Of a stretch of DNA of 64,000 bases, positions 46,563 to 58,285 are shown in pieces; within the stretch, counting starts at the first letter, position 1; every line of letters begins with the position of its first letter. The translations under genes and the position numbers were made by a program. Below the pieces are notes generated by a model, which was given only the letters and a program-made list of their open reading frames with translations, ran no database searches and was not told the DNA's origin. The DNA is from Xanthostigma xanthostigma. Lineage: Eukaryota; Arthropoda; Insecta; Raphidioptera; Raphidiidae. The stretch covers positions 67,802,948 to 67,866,947 of the forward strand of contig OY754464.1 of assembly GCA_963575645.1 (NCBI GenBank). The letters run 5' to 3'.

Positions 46563-47179
46563 AATCTATTAGTAAAAGCTAGATCTACCTGATATAGATC
46601 GATAGAAAGATTTTTTGCAAAGAGCCTAAATTTCATTTTAAACATTTTCGACATTCCTTTAAGTTGTCAGTAGTGCTAATGACATAAATAAAAAAAAACT
46701 ATTGATGGGGAACGTACCTACTTTTGAGGTAGTATTTATTTGATTTTAATTATATAGAGTTTTTTTGGTATATTTGATCATAGTGAACAAGCGATAAACT
46801 TCAATGACAGATTTTATTAACGAGTTGCATGGCATGTTTTCAGTAAAATTGTACACCTACATAAATGAATCCAATTTATTTAAAAATGTCGCATTGCTTT
46901 TCAAAATAGAAATAAGAAGCCATTCTAATTCATCATCGTAAATATTTTTTTCCTTATCTGATAAAATATAGAGGGGAAAGATGTAAATAAATTGAACAAA
47001 GATAGATAAAGGTAATAAACGCCCAACAACAATATTTTTTATTAAAAAATAATTTTTAAATGTACATAACGAACTGAATACCCTCTTTTGTTTTTTGAAG
47101 TCGGTTAAAAATAATTAAAATTCGTCAACTTATTTACGTGTGGTGTGGGTAGGGTGAACTATAATAATATGTTTTTTGT
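46563..47179. other. Unassigned AT-rich; one 'gaagtcggttaa' terminus at about 47097
   Basis: TTTTTTGAAGTCGGTTAAAA matches one end of the element at 55665-56150. Nothing else is recognised. Confidence 0.35.
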
Positions 47180-47183
47180 ATAT

Positions 47184-47855
47184 TGTAACAAAACTGTCCT
47201 ATCCGTGATGGAAAATATTTATTTAGATTTTAGAGTAATAATAACGTTAACAAAACAGATAACAGTTCTAACCGATAAAATAATAGAATAAGTAATAAAG
47301 AATACAAAGTCACTATACAACTATATACACAAGATTATTTACAACACAGAAGCACACCAAAATTTATTCACACTTATGTATTAACTATATACAGTTCTAT
47401 TTATTTATTAAACTATTATTTAAACAGTTCGTTTACTTATATTTATATTTGAAGATTATTTATGTTAAACTATTTATTTCGGCAGTTACCTGAGTACTGT
47501 TCACGGTACTCACTGTTAATTTATGTCATAAATATTTATTTCACGCACTGTTTGTATGACAGTCTCTGTGACTGTGTTTGGATGACTGTATCATGATTGT
47601 CTATTGACGACTGCCCGATGACTGCCTCGATCGTGAGCATCTCCTGGTTTATATAGGCGCTGGATCGTTCTTTCCTTTGTTGCTTTCATTGTTGTCTGGA
47701 ATTTGGCAACAAAGCCCTTTTTATCTACGCTTATTGTTAGAACAACAATCAAGCCGATTGTTGTCTCCTACGAAAATATGTGAGTCATTGTTGGAATGAC
47801 GAACTGATTGTCGTCTCACGAAATTCTTTGTTGTCCCAACGGCGAGATTGTAGCA
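47184..47855 (-). mobile_element. Solo LTR
   Basis: 672 bp beginning TGTAACA and ending TGTAGCA, flanked by ATAT on both sides (47180-47183 and 47856-47859). On the minus strand it holds a TATA box (CTATATAAACC, at about 47645-47655) followed downstream by several AATAAA strings, the layout of U3-R-U5. No internal region or partner LTR lies in the window. It is unrelated to the 36233 LTR. The superfamily is not known. Confidence 0.6.
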
Positions 47856-47859
47856 ATAT

Positions 47860-48603
47860 GCTTTTCAAATAAATCTTACGTTTTATCATTCAAGTTTCTC
47901 ATCTGTTCTTCAGAGATGTAGCTTTTTACAGGGTTTTATATTTTATATAAATTTACAAAGGTGGAGATTTAAAACGTTTTCTTCTTTTACGTTATCTTTA
48001 TAAAGATTTGAAGCCAGGTTTTCAGTCTGTCTGACTCTCAATCAATTTCTATTTCAACCAATTCACCTATTCTGTGTTTATCCAGGACAGCAATCTATAA
48101 TAATAATATTTCTATTGATTAAAGCTGCTGAGCAAGACTTTATCCGGAAACATAAATACATAACACAAGCGAAAAAATAAAGCACTAGTAGATAAATCTG
48201 GAGGACTCCCGGATTTCTCCAAATGTCTGCACAATTTTTGCAAAACACTATTTATAAAATAATGTACTTACTGCTAGGTATACATTACATATCTATATAA
48301 AAAAAATATCCGTTTAATTAGCAGCTTTGAAATTTGGATAGACTCTTGGTTTCAAAGCTCTTCGCTATTTACTTACGTTTTGTTAGGAAAAAAATAGCTG
48401 GAAATAGAGTATTTGACTGAAAAACATTTTTTTTTTAATAATTAAAGTTTATGCTCTATGTCACGTGACTTTAAACATCGCATTACGTCAGTTCAAGTGT
48501 TTCTATTTATTAGATAAATATAACCTAGAAATATCACCTAGATTGTTTACATATACGTACAAACCAGTATTTTTTCAACAACCTGTTTCAGCATTTATAG
48601 ATA
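47860..48603. other. Unassigned sequence
   Basis: No recognisable gene or repeat boundary. Confidence 0.35.
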
Positions 48604-49165
48604 TAGTGGAGTCAAATTAGCCGAAAACAGGCCTTATATTCGAAATAATTCTCCCCTACATATTTTTTGATAAAAACCAACTGCAATATCCTCTAAATTG
48701 TGTTAAGAAAAAATGCCACCTCCAGTTTTTTCGGCAATTTGTTTTTTTTATGAACAAATAACTGATAAATAAGTTGCAAACTGGAATATCTCGAATATAA
48801 ATCGATTAAAAATTATGAAAATCTATATACTGACGTTTTTGAGTATGCTGAACACAAATCTGAAGTCAGATTTTAGAAATTATGAATGGCTTATTTGTCA
48901 GTTTATATTATAAACATATACAAAATAGGGCAGTTAAGTTGTTATATAGAGCAATAGCTCTTAAATTGTTATGATATCCAAAAATGTTTCAGATGAAAGT
49001 TATATTGTTCTAGAAGGCCGTCATACTGGACCATCCTTTTTTTCGGTGGAGGCGCTGAAGCTACATGAAGGTCAACTCCACTTTTTATAACTAGAAACCT
49101 ATATTTTTTGTCTCATCATGTAGGGGAGAATTTTTCAGAAGTGAAAATCTAATTTTACCCCACTA
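48604..49165. mobile_element. MITE with TAGTGGRGTMAAATTAG ends
   Basis: 'tagtggagtcaaattag…attctcccctaca' at the left is an imperfect inverted copy of 'tgtaggggagaat…ctaattttaccccacta' at the right. The interior is non-coding. Confidence 0.5.
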
Positions 49166-49544
49166 ATTGTAGTGTACCTACACCCCTGTACACAAATTAT
49201 AATGAATTATTACATAAGTTAGAATAGTTTTTTTTTTTGTTTCTTTTATGTAAATACGTTTTTTAAATATTTCAAAAAATCTTTTTGAGTTTATTTGAAA
49301 TAAGAATGAAGTAATTTAAGTGCCATTTTTGTCCAGAATGGTCTATATTAATGTAACAATAAAACATTTTTAGTCAAATACCCCATGACTTCTGCGAAAA
49401 TTTTTTAGTCAGGAGATTTTTACAATTTTAATTTTTATATAAGTGAATGTTAATTGTTTAAAATTATTTATCTGTTTGTTTATAGCTTCGGAAATATGAC
49501 ACGTATTTTTTTGTTTTTCTCATTCATCTATTAAATGTCACTGA

Positions 49545-49895
49545 AATCTTTGATCAACGTCTGAATAGAATCAAATAAATAAAATTGTCGACCAATTTTT
49601 TTCAGACAATATATTGACACAAATAAAATTATAAATCAATAATGCAAAATATGACGTTTCGATCTGGGTTTAGATCTTCTTCAGAAATATCTAAAAATAT
49701 AAAAAAAAAAATTAATAAAATCTACTTTTTTATAATAGAACGCAGAAGTTAATTATCGCAAAATTATGAAAAATTATGGTTGTTATTAATTTTTCATAAT
49801 TTTTCGATAATTAACTTCTGCGTTCTATTATAAAATAAGTAGATTTTTTTTATATTTTTAGATATTTCTGAAGCCAGATCGAAACGTCATATTCT
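49545..49895. repeat. Fold-back MITE, AACGTCTGAAT family, copy 4
   Basis: The left arm is complete. The right arm stops after 'gaaacgtcata', so it is truncated. It meets near 49775. Confidence 0.7.
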
Positions 49896-50339
49896 GTACT
49901 TCTCACCGATAATACGCTACCGCAACGACTTCCGAGTGAGAACGATTCAAGAAAAAAAGTTTAATCCAAAACGAAAGAAAAACCTGCGCTTAGAAGGGTT
50001 ATGTTTTTAGAAGTACATATGTGTGTAACTGCATGGACATCGGATTTTTTAAATATTTTAGTCGTAGGTTTTTATCAGAAATTATGTATGCAGCAACTGT
50101 GAATTTCAATCCGTTTTGTATAAAAACGTAACTACTAATACAACCAACTGGTGTGTGTGTGTGTATGGGGGCAACTATTTCAGTTGCCCTCTGTTTAATC
50201 TTCAATTGAATATTGTTGTATGTGCAGTTTATTTTAGTCACTGAAGTGGCTGTTTATGTCGTGTACTCAACGTTCAACACATAAATACACACGCAGGGAC
50301 GTAAAATAATACAAACATATCATTATGTTGACTAATTAA
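49896..50339. other. Unassigned sequence
   Basis: Short (GT)n at about 50152-50165. No gene is seen. Confidence 0.35.
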
Positions 50340-50475
50340 GGTTGAGAAAAAATTCCAGCTAATTGGGCGACGGGACCATTCAAACTTCAAAATGTTTACA
50401 TTTGATATAGTATAATAAAGAAAATAAAATTTCTGAAATCGCGTAAGGTAACGCGGATAATGGTTACAGCATATG
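50340..50475 (-). repeat. Dispersed repeat, copy 2 (inverse of 15-150)
   Basis: The reverse complement matches 15-150, including AATGGTCCCGTCGCCC. Confidence 0.5.
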
Positions 50476-51284
50476 TTCCACGCCATGTAAAAATTAATCA
50501 AAGCATGCTTAACTATAGTTTATTTGTGACAGATTTACAAAACATAAGAACAGCTGATTTTTTTATTTTCTAAATATTTCCGAAACTATAAAGTTTAAGG
50601 AGGTTGATCCGTTACAGTCCCAATCAAAGGTAAGTCGAATTCTAAATGGGAACTTTTCCATAATAAATTTTTACAAAAGGTTATAAGTCAATGATACCAA
50701 TAAATTATTGTCATAAAGGCATAAGTAAATAATTTTTTTTAATTTTAATTAATTATTTCTATTTTTTGTACAGTTACGTTAAAAAAAAATTTATGTAAAT
50801 ATCTGTATTTTACATATTTTTTGCAGTAAATAATTAAAAAAAGAAATTAGAAGTAATAAAAATTAAAATTAAATCATTAAAAAGTTGAAAATTCAGTTAA
50901 AATTCTTAAAACTGTCAAGAATAAAAGTCCATAATCGAAAAGTGCTAAGGTTTAATGATTTTTTTATTGATTAAAAGTCTCCTAATTAAATTGGAAAAAA
51001 TATTAAAATATGCGTAAGACATCGATGCTTTACAGTTAGTTTTCGAAACTGCTGACATTATTTGGTTATTTGCAAAAAATTAATATGTACCGTTTGCATG
51101 CTAGGTTGACATATTTTGCATAAGACTATATGTAAAAGTTTTTTTTAATCTCCTAATGATTTTGGATTTTTTACAGAAAATTTTGTCATAAAAAATCTAT
51201 TAAAAAAACTTTATTTCAGATTTTTTTCATGAAAAATGTTTTTAACGTATCTTTTACTTTAACTTTTAACGTAACTGTGACTAC
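50476..51284. other. Unassigned, very AT-rich
   Basis: Poly-A/T-rich sequence with no gene or repeat boundary recognised. Confidence 0.35.
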
Positions 51285-51446
51285 GCGCGCACCAAAACCA
51301 TTTGCAAGTCGATATTACAAATGCGCATCGTATAAAGCCAACACATAAAAACATCACGAAATCTAGAGTCACAGCACGTTTGGAACCTAGCGGTGAAATC
51401 AAGCAACGAATCTAGCGGCAAAACCAGCCTCGTGGGCACCGATCTA
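51285..51446. mobile_element. Harbinger-family right-end fragment
   Basis: It aligns to the right part of 26547-26801 ('cacagcacg…ggaa…agcggcaaaaccagc…tcgtg'), but the closing AGCGGCC end is altered. Confidence 0.55.
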
Positions 51447-51891
51447 CGAAATTTTAGCAGTACTTTTCACGTAAATACTGAAATAATCGGTTATTTTTCC
51501 AAGCCCTATCGTGCACGTTTCGATAATTTACAATACACACATAAATGTTGGTGTAGATGAGGTGCATGTATATGCATTTGTATGAAATGAAATGCAGCAG
51601 TATATTGTGATATTTATCGTATACAGGAAACTGTTAAAATAATGTCCTTTTGTGGCAAGCTACTGCAGCGGCGTTTATAGCATGGACAACTATACGTTGT
51701 GTACAGTACAATCGTATATTTGTGCATCCACCCTATCTGACACTCTGTCCATTACTTGTAATGTGTGTTATAAATGCTACAGGAGAGTATATGGAAATAC
51801 AGTCGTACAATATAACAGTTCTAAACCCCAAAAAGTATATAAGCTAGTAGTTTTGTGAACAGTAAACATCGATCTCTTCTATGATTTTAAG

Positions 51892-52300
51892 CTGATAGGC
51901 GAGAAGCCAGCAATCCTGAAAGCTCCGTGATTAAGGATAATACAATTTTTAATGAAAATTGAAAGTTTACACTTAGACGAATAAGATGCGCTTGGTCGGC
52001 GTGGATTTTATTAGCCGAAAATGTTTTAAATAAATTATATATTGTTAAATCTCTTTAATGTTTCCCTGTCATCGTGGATTTTGATCTTTCCTAGGTAATT
52101 TTGTGCAAAATTTCGTACTTATTCAGAAAAAATCCGGCCGACCAATGCTTTTTAGCCGGAAAGGTACCGCAAACCTATTTAAATGATGACGTGATAGGGG
52201 ATACAATTTCTCCATTATCACGGAACACTTTCTTTTTTTTTTATTTTACGTGTTTTAATGTCAATTTCAAAAATATCTTGGTATGCGTGCTTAGAAACAG
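51892..52300. repeat. Fold-back element, truncated copy 2
   Basis: It matches 11473-11870: 'agccagcaatcctgaaagc', 'ccggccgaccaatg', 'gatgacgtgatag'. The returning arm is absent. Past 52260 the minus strand is open and reads VDETTGRNANGPRRLKVIQT, which I do not recognise. Confidence 0.65.
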
Positions 52301-52799
52301 CCTGAAGTCTTAAAGTTTGAATAACTTTAAGTCTTCTTGGTCCATTGGCATTTCTACCTGTTGTTTCGTCTACAACTGCGGTAGACATTACCAATGGACC
52401 ACGAAACACAAGCCCGGAAACCAAGAAGAAGTTTGAATCTTCGGTTTTTTAATGCAATACAAATCGTATACAAATGTTGAGGGTTAAATTTTACTTTACT
52501 TGTTAATCGACGCTGGTAAAAGTAGATATCGGTGTTTTGAAATATTTTAATAAATAATTAATCACTCTACAACGACCAGGTGTTTTATTTTGTGAGCCCC
52601 TTTATTCAGGTATGCCACAGCGTGACTGGACACCAGAGTATGTTAGGGGAGGAACTGGTAAACAATGTGATAATAGATAAAATAACAGCTAACTCTAGAG
52701 TAAACACGAACATATACGAATTATACCAAAAATAGTGTAATTAACCGGTACTAGTAATAAAGCAGCGCAGATAATTGTTACTATTTGATGACCCCTTAC

Positions 52800-53334
52800 T
52801 TTCGTTTTAGTGTTATATATATGTGATGTGTGCAAAGACGTAAAATGTATAAAATGGACCTAGCATTTCCCTGCATTAGTTAAGACATTGTAGTGAAAAC
52901 AACATCCAATATGAGAGGAGAAAGCACTCGTTTTTTTCTAAATACCGATGACGTATATGGGTGTAGATTTTAAGGATATAAGAACGACAATATATGTAAA
53001 TTTATTTTTGATAAAAATATATTTTAGATTTGTTTAATCAAAAACTAATTAAAACTTGTTGAGATAATTATTTCGTGATATCTTACGTACATAGCACTAA
53101 TTAACAATCTTTATATATTCTTAAAAATCGTGGACAGTTCGAAATAAAAAACATTTATTTATTCCTAGCAAAATCGCAAAAAAATAATAATATTCGTGTG
53201 GTCTCCAGGGTAATTTGGCTGCTACAGATTGACAAATCCCAACGTTAACAAATGTCAGCTCAGAGAAAAAAGGAAGTAATAAAGTGTCGAGTGTCAACTG
53301 ACTTTGTTCATTTCAAATTTTATTTTATTTATAT
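52800..53334 (-). repeat. Inverted duplicated segment, left arm
   Basis: The reverse complement aligns to 57280-57779 and on to 58237-58285. Shared strings include 'gtagcagccaaattacc' and 'tctcatattggatgt'. It lacks the Harbinger insertion found in the other arm, and is cut on its right by the hAT at 53335. Confidence 0.7.
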
Positions 53335-53640
53335 CAGGGGTCGGCAACTTGCGGCTCGTGAGCCGCATGCGGTTCTTTTGATACAAAGTTTCGGCTCTCC
53401 AGTTCCATACGCAAAAAATAATTATTTTATTATATAAACCCTTAAAAATCGTCCAATCGATCCATGATTATGAGCACCATGTCTATCTCTCAGCCATTTC
53501 CACTCGCGTCTCACCCGCACCGCCCCCGGTGGCAAATACTATAATACTGAAACGAAAATGTTTAGTATCTCTTTAAAAACTGAGAAATTTTGTAAATTGT
53601 AACTTTTGGCTCTTCCGTCTCAAAAGGTTGCCGACCCCTG
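53335..53640. mobile_element. hAT MITE, CAGGGGTCGGCAAC family
   Basis: The ends CAGGGGTCGGCAAC and GTTGCCGACCCCTG are exact inverted repeats of a well-known hAT type. No clean 8-bp duplication can be read, but the paralogous arm at about 57285 lacks this element. Confidence 0.85.
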
Positions 53641-54017
53641 GATCTAGGTATATCATTGATAAAATCAGTTACAACGGACTTGAATATGTCATTTCTATTA
53701 ATCTAGGCGTTATCAATTACATCATTCAATGCCCATTTGCAGTTTGGCTACATTGATATCTTTTCACCGGTGTTTTGTCGGATTCCCCCCTCCATTTTTA
53801 GCTCACGTAAATAATGGACGTCTTCTTTAATAATTCCGCTGTCTTTAAACATTTTCACTTGAACTTCATACGTAGTTCAGTTAGTTCGTCGACTCGTGTA
53901 TTTCGCAATCTTTACTACTCGCATCTTTATTTGAAAGTCTTGGCAATAGTGCGCCGACAGGGTGTGAGGGTACCTTCTCTCTGTACGCTTTGATATAGCC
54001 GCACGCTCTTGATTGAG
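53641..54017. other. Unassigned sequence
   Basis: No gene or repeat boundary is recognised. Confidence 0.35.
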
Positions 54018-54191
54018 ACCGGAAGCAGGGTTGCCAACTTGGGGGTTTTCCCCCTAAATTTGGGGGAATAAAATGTAGAATGTTTTTTTTAGGGATAATT
54101 TTATAGACACAAAAAACTAAAAAAAATTTCTATCAGATGAATTATAAAACCGACTCATTGTTTAATATCTGTTTACTAAGTAGTAACCTAA

Positions 54192-54754
54192 AGGCTAGTT
54201 CGCGCTAGCCTAGTATTTTAGTCCAGTAGCGAGTAATTTAGTTGCTAAACTACTCGTTACTTCCCAGAAACAGTACACAAGTGAGTGGTGTTTTGCAAGA
54301 TGAACGCTCTGCAACCCAATAAAGTGAATAAACTGATTAAGCTAATCGTAACAGCTATTTTAGAAGAGGTGGATGAGGAAAGTGTGATTAATAAAAAAAA
54401 GCTACGGGTACGAAAATGGATCGATAGAAGAGATAAACTAGGAGCTACTAATTGTCTTCTGAAGGAATTAGCATTGGAAGATCCCAAAGAATACTTCGAT
54501 AGTTTGAGAATGTCCGAAAGTATACACTCTCAAATTCAGCGTAAAGATACCCTTTTAACTAATGAACTCGACTAAACAACAGGTTCGGACTTGTTTAGTC
54601 GGTGAACCAGTGAGCACGGACGTGTGGTGGGAGGTACTACTCGTCCGAGAAAAATAGAATAAAATGAATCGACTAAATTTTGGGTGTTCGGACACACTTA
54701 GCTACTAAATTACTCGCTATTAGACTAAAATACTAGCCTAGTGCGAACTAGCCA
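54192..54754 (+). mobile_element. PIF/Harbinger non-autonomous element with TAA duplication
   Basis: The ends AGGCTAGTTCGCGCTAGCC and the complement of …GTGCGAACTAGCCA are flanked by TAA at 54189-54191 and 54755-54757. It carries a transposase N-terminal frame at 54285-54575. Confidence 0.85.
54285..54575 (+). pseudogene. Harbinger transposase N-terminal remnant
   Basis: The 96-residue frame contains LRVRKWIDRRDKLGATNCLL, then KEL, then EYFDSLRMS. It follows the HARBI1-like N-terminal order also seen at 20242-20505, and about 50 further residues upstream are open. The DDE nuclease is missing. The frame reaches almost half of the element, so this is the best preserved of the three remnants. 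Confidence 0.7.
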
Positions 54755-54783
54755 TAAGTCCTAACATTTAGTATCATCATGCG

Positions 54784-54970
54784 GCGCTCGGTCTCCTTTA
54801 ATAGCAGAATACCGTCGTCAAAGCGGCAAACTTTGTTGAAAATGAGTTGACAATGAATTCCGATTATTGTAACTGTAGAACAATTATTTTTTATTGTTAA
54901 CTTATCTTCAACAAAGTTGGTCTTTTTGACGACGGTATTCACTATTCTGCTATGTAAGGAAACCGAGCGC
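54784..54970. repeat. Fold-back MITE inside the hAT-type element
   Basis: The outer arms GCGCTCGGTCTCC… and …GGAAACCGAGCGC, plus 'agcagaataccgtcgtc', are inverted around about 54880. Confidence 0.65.
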
Positions 54971-55086
54971 GGTCTATCGTAATACGATATAATTTTTTCA
55001 AATTATTTTTTTAGGAGATTTTTAGGGATACTTCAACTTATGGTTGGGGGGAAAGATTTTTAGGAGTTGGCAACCCTGATCGGCAG

Positions 55087-55585
55087 ACGAGTGCGTTGTG
55101 CGTGTAGAACGTTGAGAGAGATACGAGCATAACGTTTTTACTACCGCATTAAACAAACTATTACAACCGAACGTTTAATGTTGTAAATTTGTAAATCAAG
55201 TGCCTTGTTTGACATGCTCAAGCACACTACATACGGCGTTCACAGTTGACAGACAGACCTATGTACCGCGTACTCAACTTCATTCCAGTTAATTAATTAA
55301 AACTTTATTCACTGACGGTTGTAAAATTTACAAATAAGCTGCTCAACCGTTTCTGTTTCTTAGTTGGAAAATTATGTCATCGTCTTGTACGTGTAAAATT
55401 ACACTTTCGGTGTAATCGAACTGTCCGAAGAAAGCAAACGTCCATTAATTTCAAATGCTTTCAAATACTTATTATTGAAGAGAACATAATGAATGAATAA
55501 ATTACGGGTTATGACTTAAAAGCCCGTTATGCACGTCATTCTAGAAGAATTTTTGTGCTTCCCTTGTCGTGGATCTCGTGCCTTC
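55087..55585. other. Unassigned sequence
   Basis: No gene or repeat boundary is recognised. Confidence 0.35.
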
Positions 55586-55664
55586 AATAATAATAATAAT
55601 AAGACTTTATTGAAGACTGTATACACAGTATAAATAGCGCCATACAAAAATATTTTTAACAAAA

Positions 55665-56150
55665 AAATGGAACCGACTTCAAAATATGCACTAAAGTAAA
55701 AAATAATAATTATTGTTATTTTTGGAGTCGGTGTCAGCCAAAATGAAATCTATTCCGAGAACTAGAGACTTAAATTGCTACTTTCGAATTCCGATGTGAC
55801 ACCGACTCCAAAAATAATAATTATTATTTTTTACTTTTTAGTGCATATTTTGAAGTCGGTTCAATTTTTTTGTTAAAAATATTTTATTTTTCTCTTTTTA
55901 GTGTTAGATAAAGTATTGCAATGGGTAGGACAAGTATGCGTGCCTTTGAAATTTGAGAGTTTCCCTCGATTTCTCCAGATTCCACCATCAGTACCTGACT
56001 TGGTTCCGATGGGACCACCTTGGAAGTACACTCTTTCGAATAAAAAAAGAATTTCGAAAATGGGTCATAATAATTGACGGAGAACATACATAAAAAAAAA
56101 AAATATACAGTCGAACATAGAACCTCCTCCTTTTTTGAAGTCGGTTAATA
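55665..56150. mobile_element. MITE with AACCGACTTCAAAA ends
   Basis: AACCGACTTCAAAATATGCA and 'ttttttgaagtcggttaa' bracket the segment, with an inner long palindrome ('ccgactccaaaaataataat'). A lone copy of the same end is at about 47097. Confidence 0.6.
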
Positions 56151-56472
56151 AAAATAGTTACATATCAGATATTAAATATTCCTGAATGTTGTATATATCT
56201 GTCAGTAAGATAAGATTTTATAATAGTTTGGATCTCCTCATGAACTCCAGAAGATTGGTGACTAGATTGTCTTGAGGAATTACTCCGATCTCATCAATGT
56301 ATCCAAAGATGGTTGTTCTCCTGTAGACTAGGGCAGTAAATGTTTGGCTGTTTTGTTCTCCATTTCGCAAAATCTACACTGTGTCGATTCCTGACATATC
56401 TCCATTGTGTGTAAATGATTTCTCAGGGGTGCATGACTGGTTAAGAGCCCAACCACTTTCCTGAGTTTAGGT

Positions 56473-56940
56473 CTACTGGGTTTTGATCAAGTCCGTTGTA
56501 AGCCTGTTTAAAGGGCCCAAAAGCATCTTTTTTCCATGTAAGTTTCCTGGATTCAAGCTCCAGTCAGTGGTTTGTTGATTGTGAGTCCAGCTTTTGACAG
56601 TTTGTTGAATATTTGTATAAGTAATTCCACAAACCGGTTCTGGTCCAATGAACTTCGCAGAACCTCCTTGTCGAGCAAGGCAATCCGCCATCTCATTGCC
56701 CCAGATTCCTTCATGACCCGGTATCCACATTAAACATACCTTGTTCTTAGTTCCCAGGTCACTGAGTGAACGATGGCAATCCCATACCAGTTTTGAGCTG
56801 AATTTGTGGGATAGCAGTGACTTTGATTGCCGCCTGGCTATCATAGAGAATGTGGGTGAGTTGGTTTTGATAACCCTTCTCAGAGAGGACATTATTCTTA
56901 AGGACCTTAACGCTATAGCGTTACCAAAGATTCCTTGTTT
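56473..56940 (-). pseudogene. LINE ORF2 remnant: RNase H domain, frameshifted
   Basis: On the minus strand the 5' part reads ILYDSQAAIK, the RNase H block with the catalytic D. Near 56815 it shifts frame and continues SSKLVWDCHRSLSDLG and then LMWIPGHEGIWGNEMADCLA, the H/D block of RNase H. It ends at a stop at 56473. The protein would normally continue with a Cys-rich tail, which is not seen. It is 5' truncated near 56945. Confidence 0.75.
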
Positions 56941-56945
56941 TTTCC

Positions 56946-57279
56946 ATTATTTTTATCTTTTTATATACGTTTTGAAAAACTAAAATTTTAAGTTACGCTC
57001 TGTCATAATTATTTCTATTTTTATTATGTAGATAATGCTGTTGACTGTGCTATGCCATGAATACAATTTTTGAATTATTAAGATCTCGGAGTCGATAATA
57101 AAAAGAACAAAAAAATTATTAAAAATATTAAAAAAAGTGTGTAAGTAAAAACAAAATTGCTTTTAATGAATTTTTAGTGTCCTCAAATTGTTCGATTTTT
57201 TCCTTTCGTAAATCCATCCCAAGCAATTTTTGATAATTAGATATGATCCATATAATAATAACTGATGTTATCAACGATA
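56946..57279. other. Unassigned sequence
   Basis: AT-rich with no boundary recognised. Confidence 0.35.
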
Positions 57280-57779
57280 TAGATAAAATAAAATAAAATT
57301 TGAAATGAGCAAAGTTTGTACTCGACACTTTATTACTTTACTGTTTCTCTTAACCGACATTTGGTAACGTGGCGATTTGTCAACCTGTAGCAGCCAAATT
57401 ACCAGGGAGACCACATGAATAATGTTTTATTTTAATATTTTTGTTTAAGTGACATTTATTTTGCGATTTTGCTATAAATAAATAAGTGTTTTTGGTGAAT
57501 TTTGAACTGTTCACAATTTTTAAGAATATTTAAAGATGGTAAGTAGTGCTATGTACGAAATAAGAAACCCAATCTGTCCTTTCACCGGTAAGTAAATACG
57601 ACATTTTACCTTGGATGTAGAATATCAGTTAAATTTGATTAAACAAATCTAAAATATAGTTTTATCAACAATATAAGATTTATAAACCTCATTAACTGAT
57701 ATATGTTATCAATATTTAGAAAAAGACAAGCGCTTCTCTCTCATATTGGATGTGGTCTTCACTATATTATATTAACTAA
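57280..57779 (+). repeat. Inverted duplicated segment, right arm
   Basis: It aligns to the reverse complement of 52800-53334. This arm uniquely has ATG at 57536 and the frame MVSSAMYEIRNPICPFT ending at a GTAAGT donor-like site (57588). This could be a first coding exon, but the other arm does not preserve it. The homology resumes after the Harbinger element at 58237. Confidence 0.6.
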
Positions 57780-58236
57780 AGGCCGCTGCACACGAAGCTA
57801 GAAACACTGCTTGGAGTTCTGCTGGCCGGTAGGCTGGGTACGAAGCTGGAAGTGACGTCACTGCGGGCTCGTCTACTAGCGCACAAGAAAGGTTTAAAAA
57901 TCAGAACAGGGGCTATTTTCCTTGCTAGGCCTGCTGCTAGATATGTGCAAGAACCAATTAGGAAGCAGTATCTTGTCACGTGGGCAACTTGAACAAACGC
58001 CCGCAAACCAAGATGGCGTCATTCTGCTCAGAGTCAGGCATAGCAGAACGTTTTGCTCAGTGTTTATATTTGAACTGTCACTGCGCGCGCACCAGATTTA
58101 TTCACAAAACTAGCTTGGAAAAACGTCTCGTGTGAAGCGAGCACATAACAGCAATCAAGAAAACTAAAGCTAGAAAACCAATAGGCAAATCTAGCAAGAA
58201 ATCTAGCAGCGTTTCTAGCCTCGTTTGCAGCGGCCT
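57780..58236. mobile_element. PIF/Harbinger MITE with TAA duplication (reference copy)
   Basis: The ends AGGCCGCTGCACACGAAGCT and the complement of …GCAGCGGCCT are flanked by TAA at 57777-57779 and 58237-58239. The paralogous arm near 52875 shows the uninterrupted site, confirming insertion. It is non-coding. Confidence 0.92.
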
Positions 58237-58285
58237 TAACATAGGAAATGCTGGGCCAATTTATATATTTAGATGATTCAGTCGT

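Larger units (their letters stand above)
54026..55078. mobile_element. hAT-type element hosting a Harbinger and a fold-back element
   Basis: The ends CAGGGTTGCCAACTTGGGGG and AGTTGGCAACCCTG are inverted. The flanks ACCGGAAG (54018-54025) and ATCGGCAG (55079-55086) fit an aged 8-bp duplication (6 of 8 match). The interior is mostly the two nested elements. Confidence 0.7.
55586..56945 (-). mobile_element. 5'-truncated non-LTR retrotransposon (RNase H) with (TTA)n tail
   Basis: Minus-strand element. Its 3' end is AATAAAGTC followed by a (TTATTA)n tail at 55586-55605, and its coding remnant lies at 56473-56940. A second element (55665-56150) is inserted in its 3' region. It resembles the LINE at 17190-18200 in RNase H sequence but is a separate copy. 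Confidence 0.75.

Noticed and set aside
51650..51858. Two overlapping 65-68 codon frames
   Set aside because: No motif and no repeat or splice context. Treated as chance.
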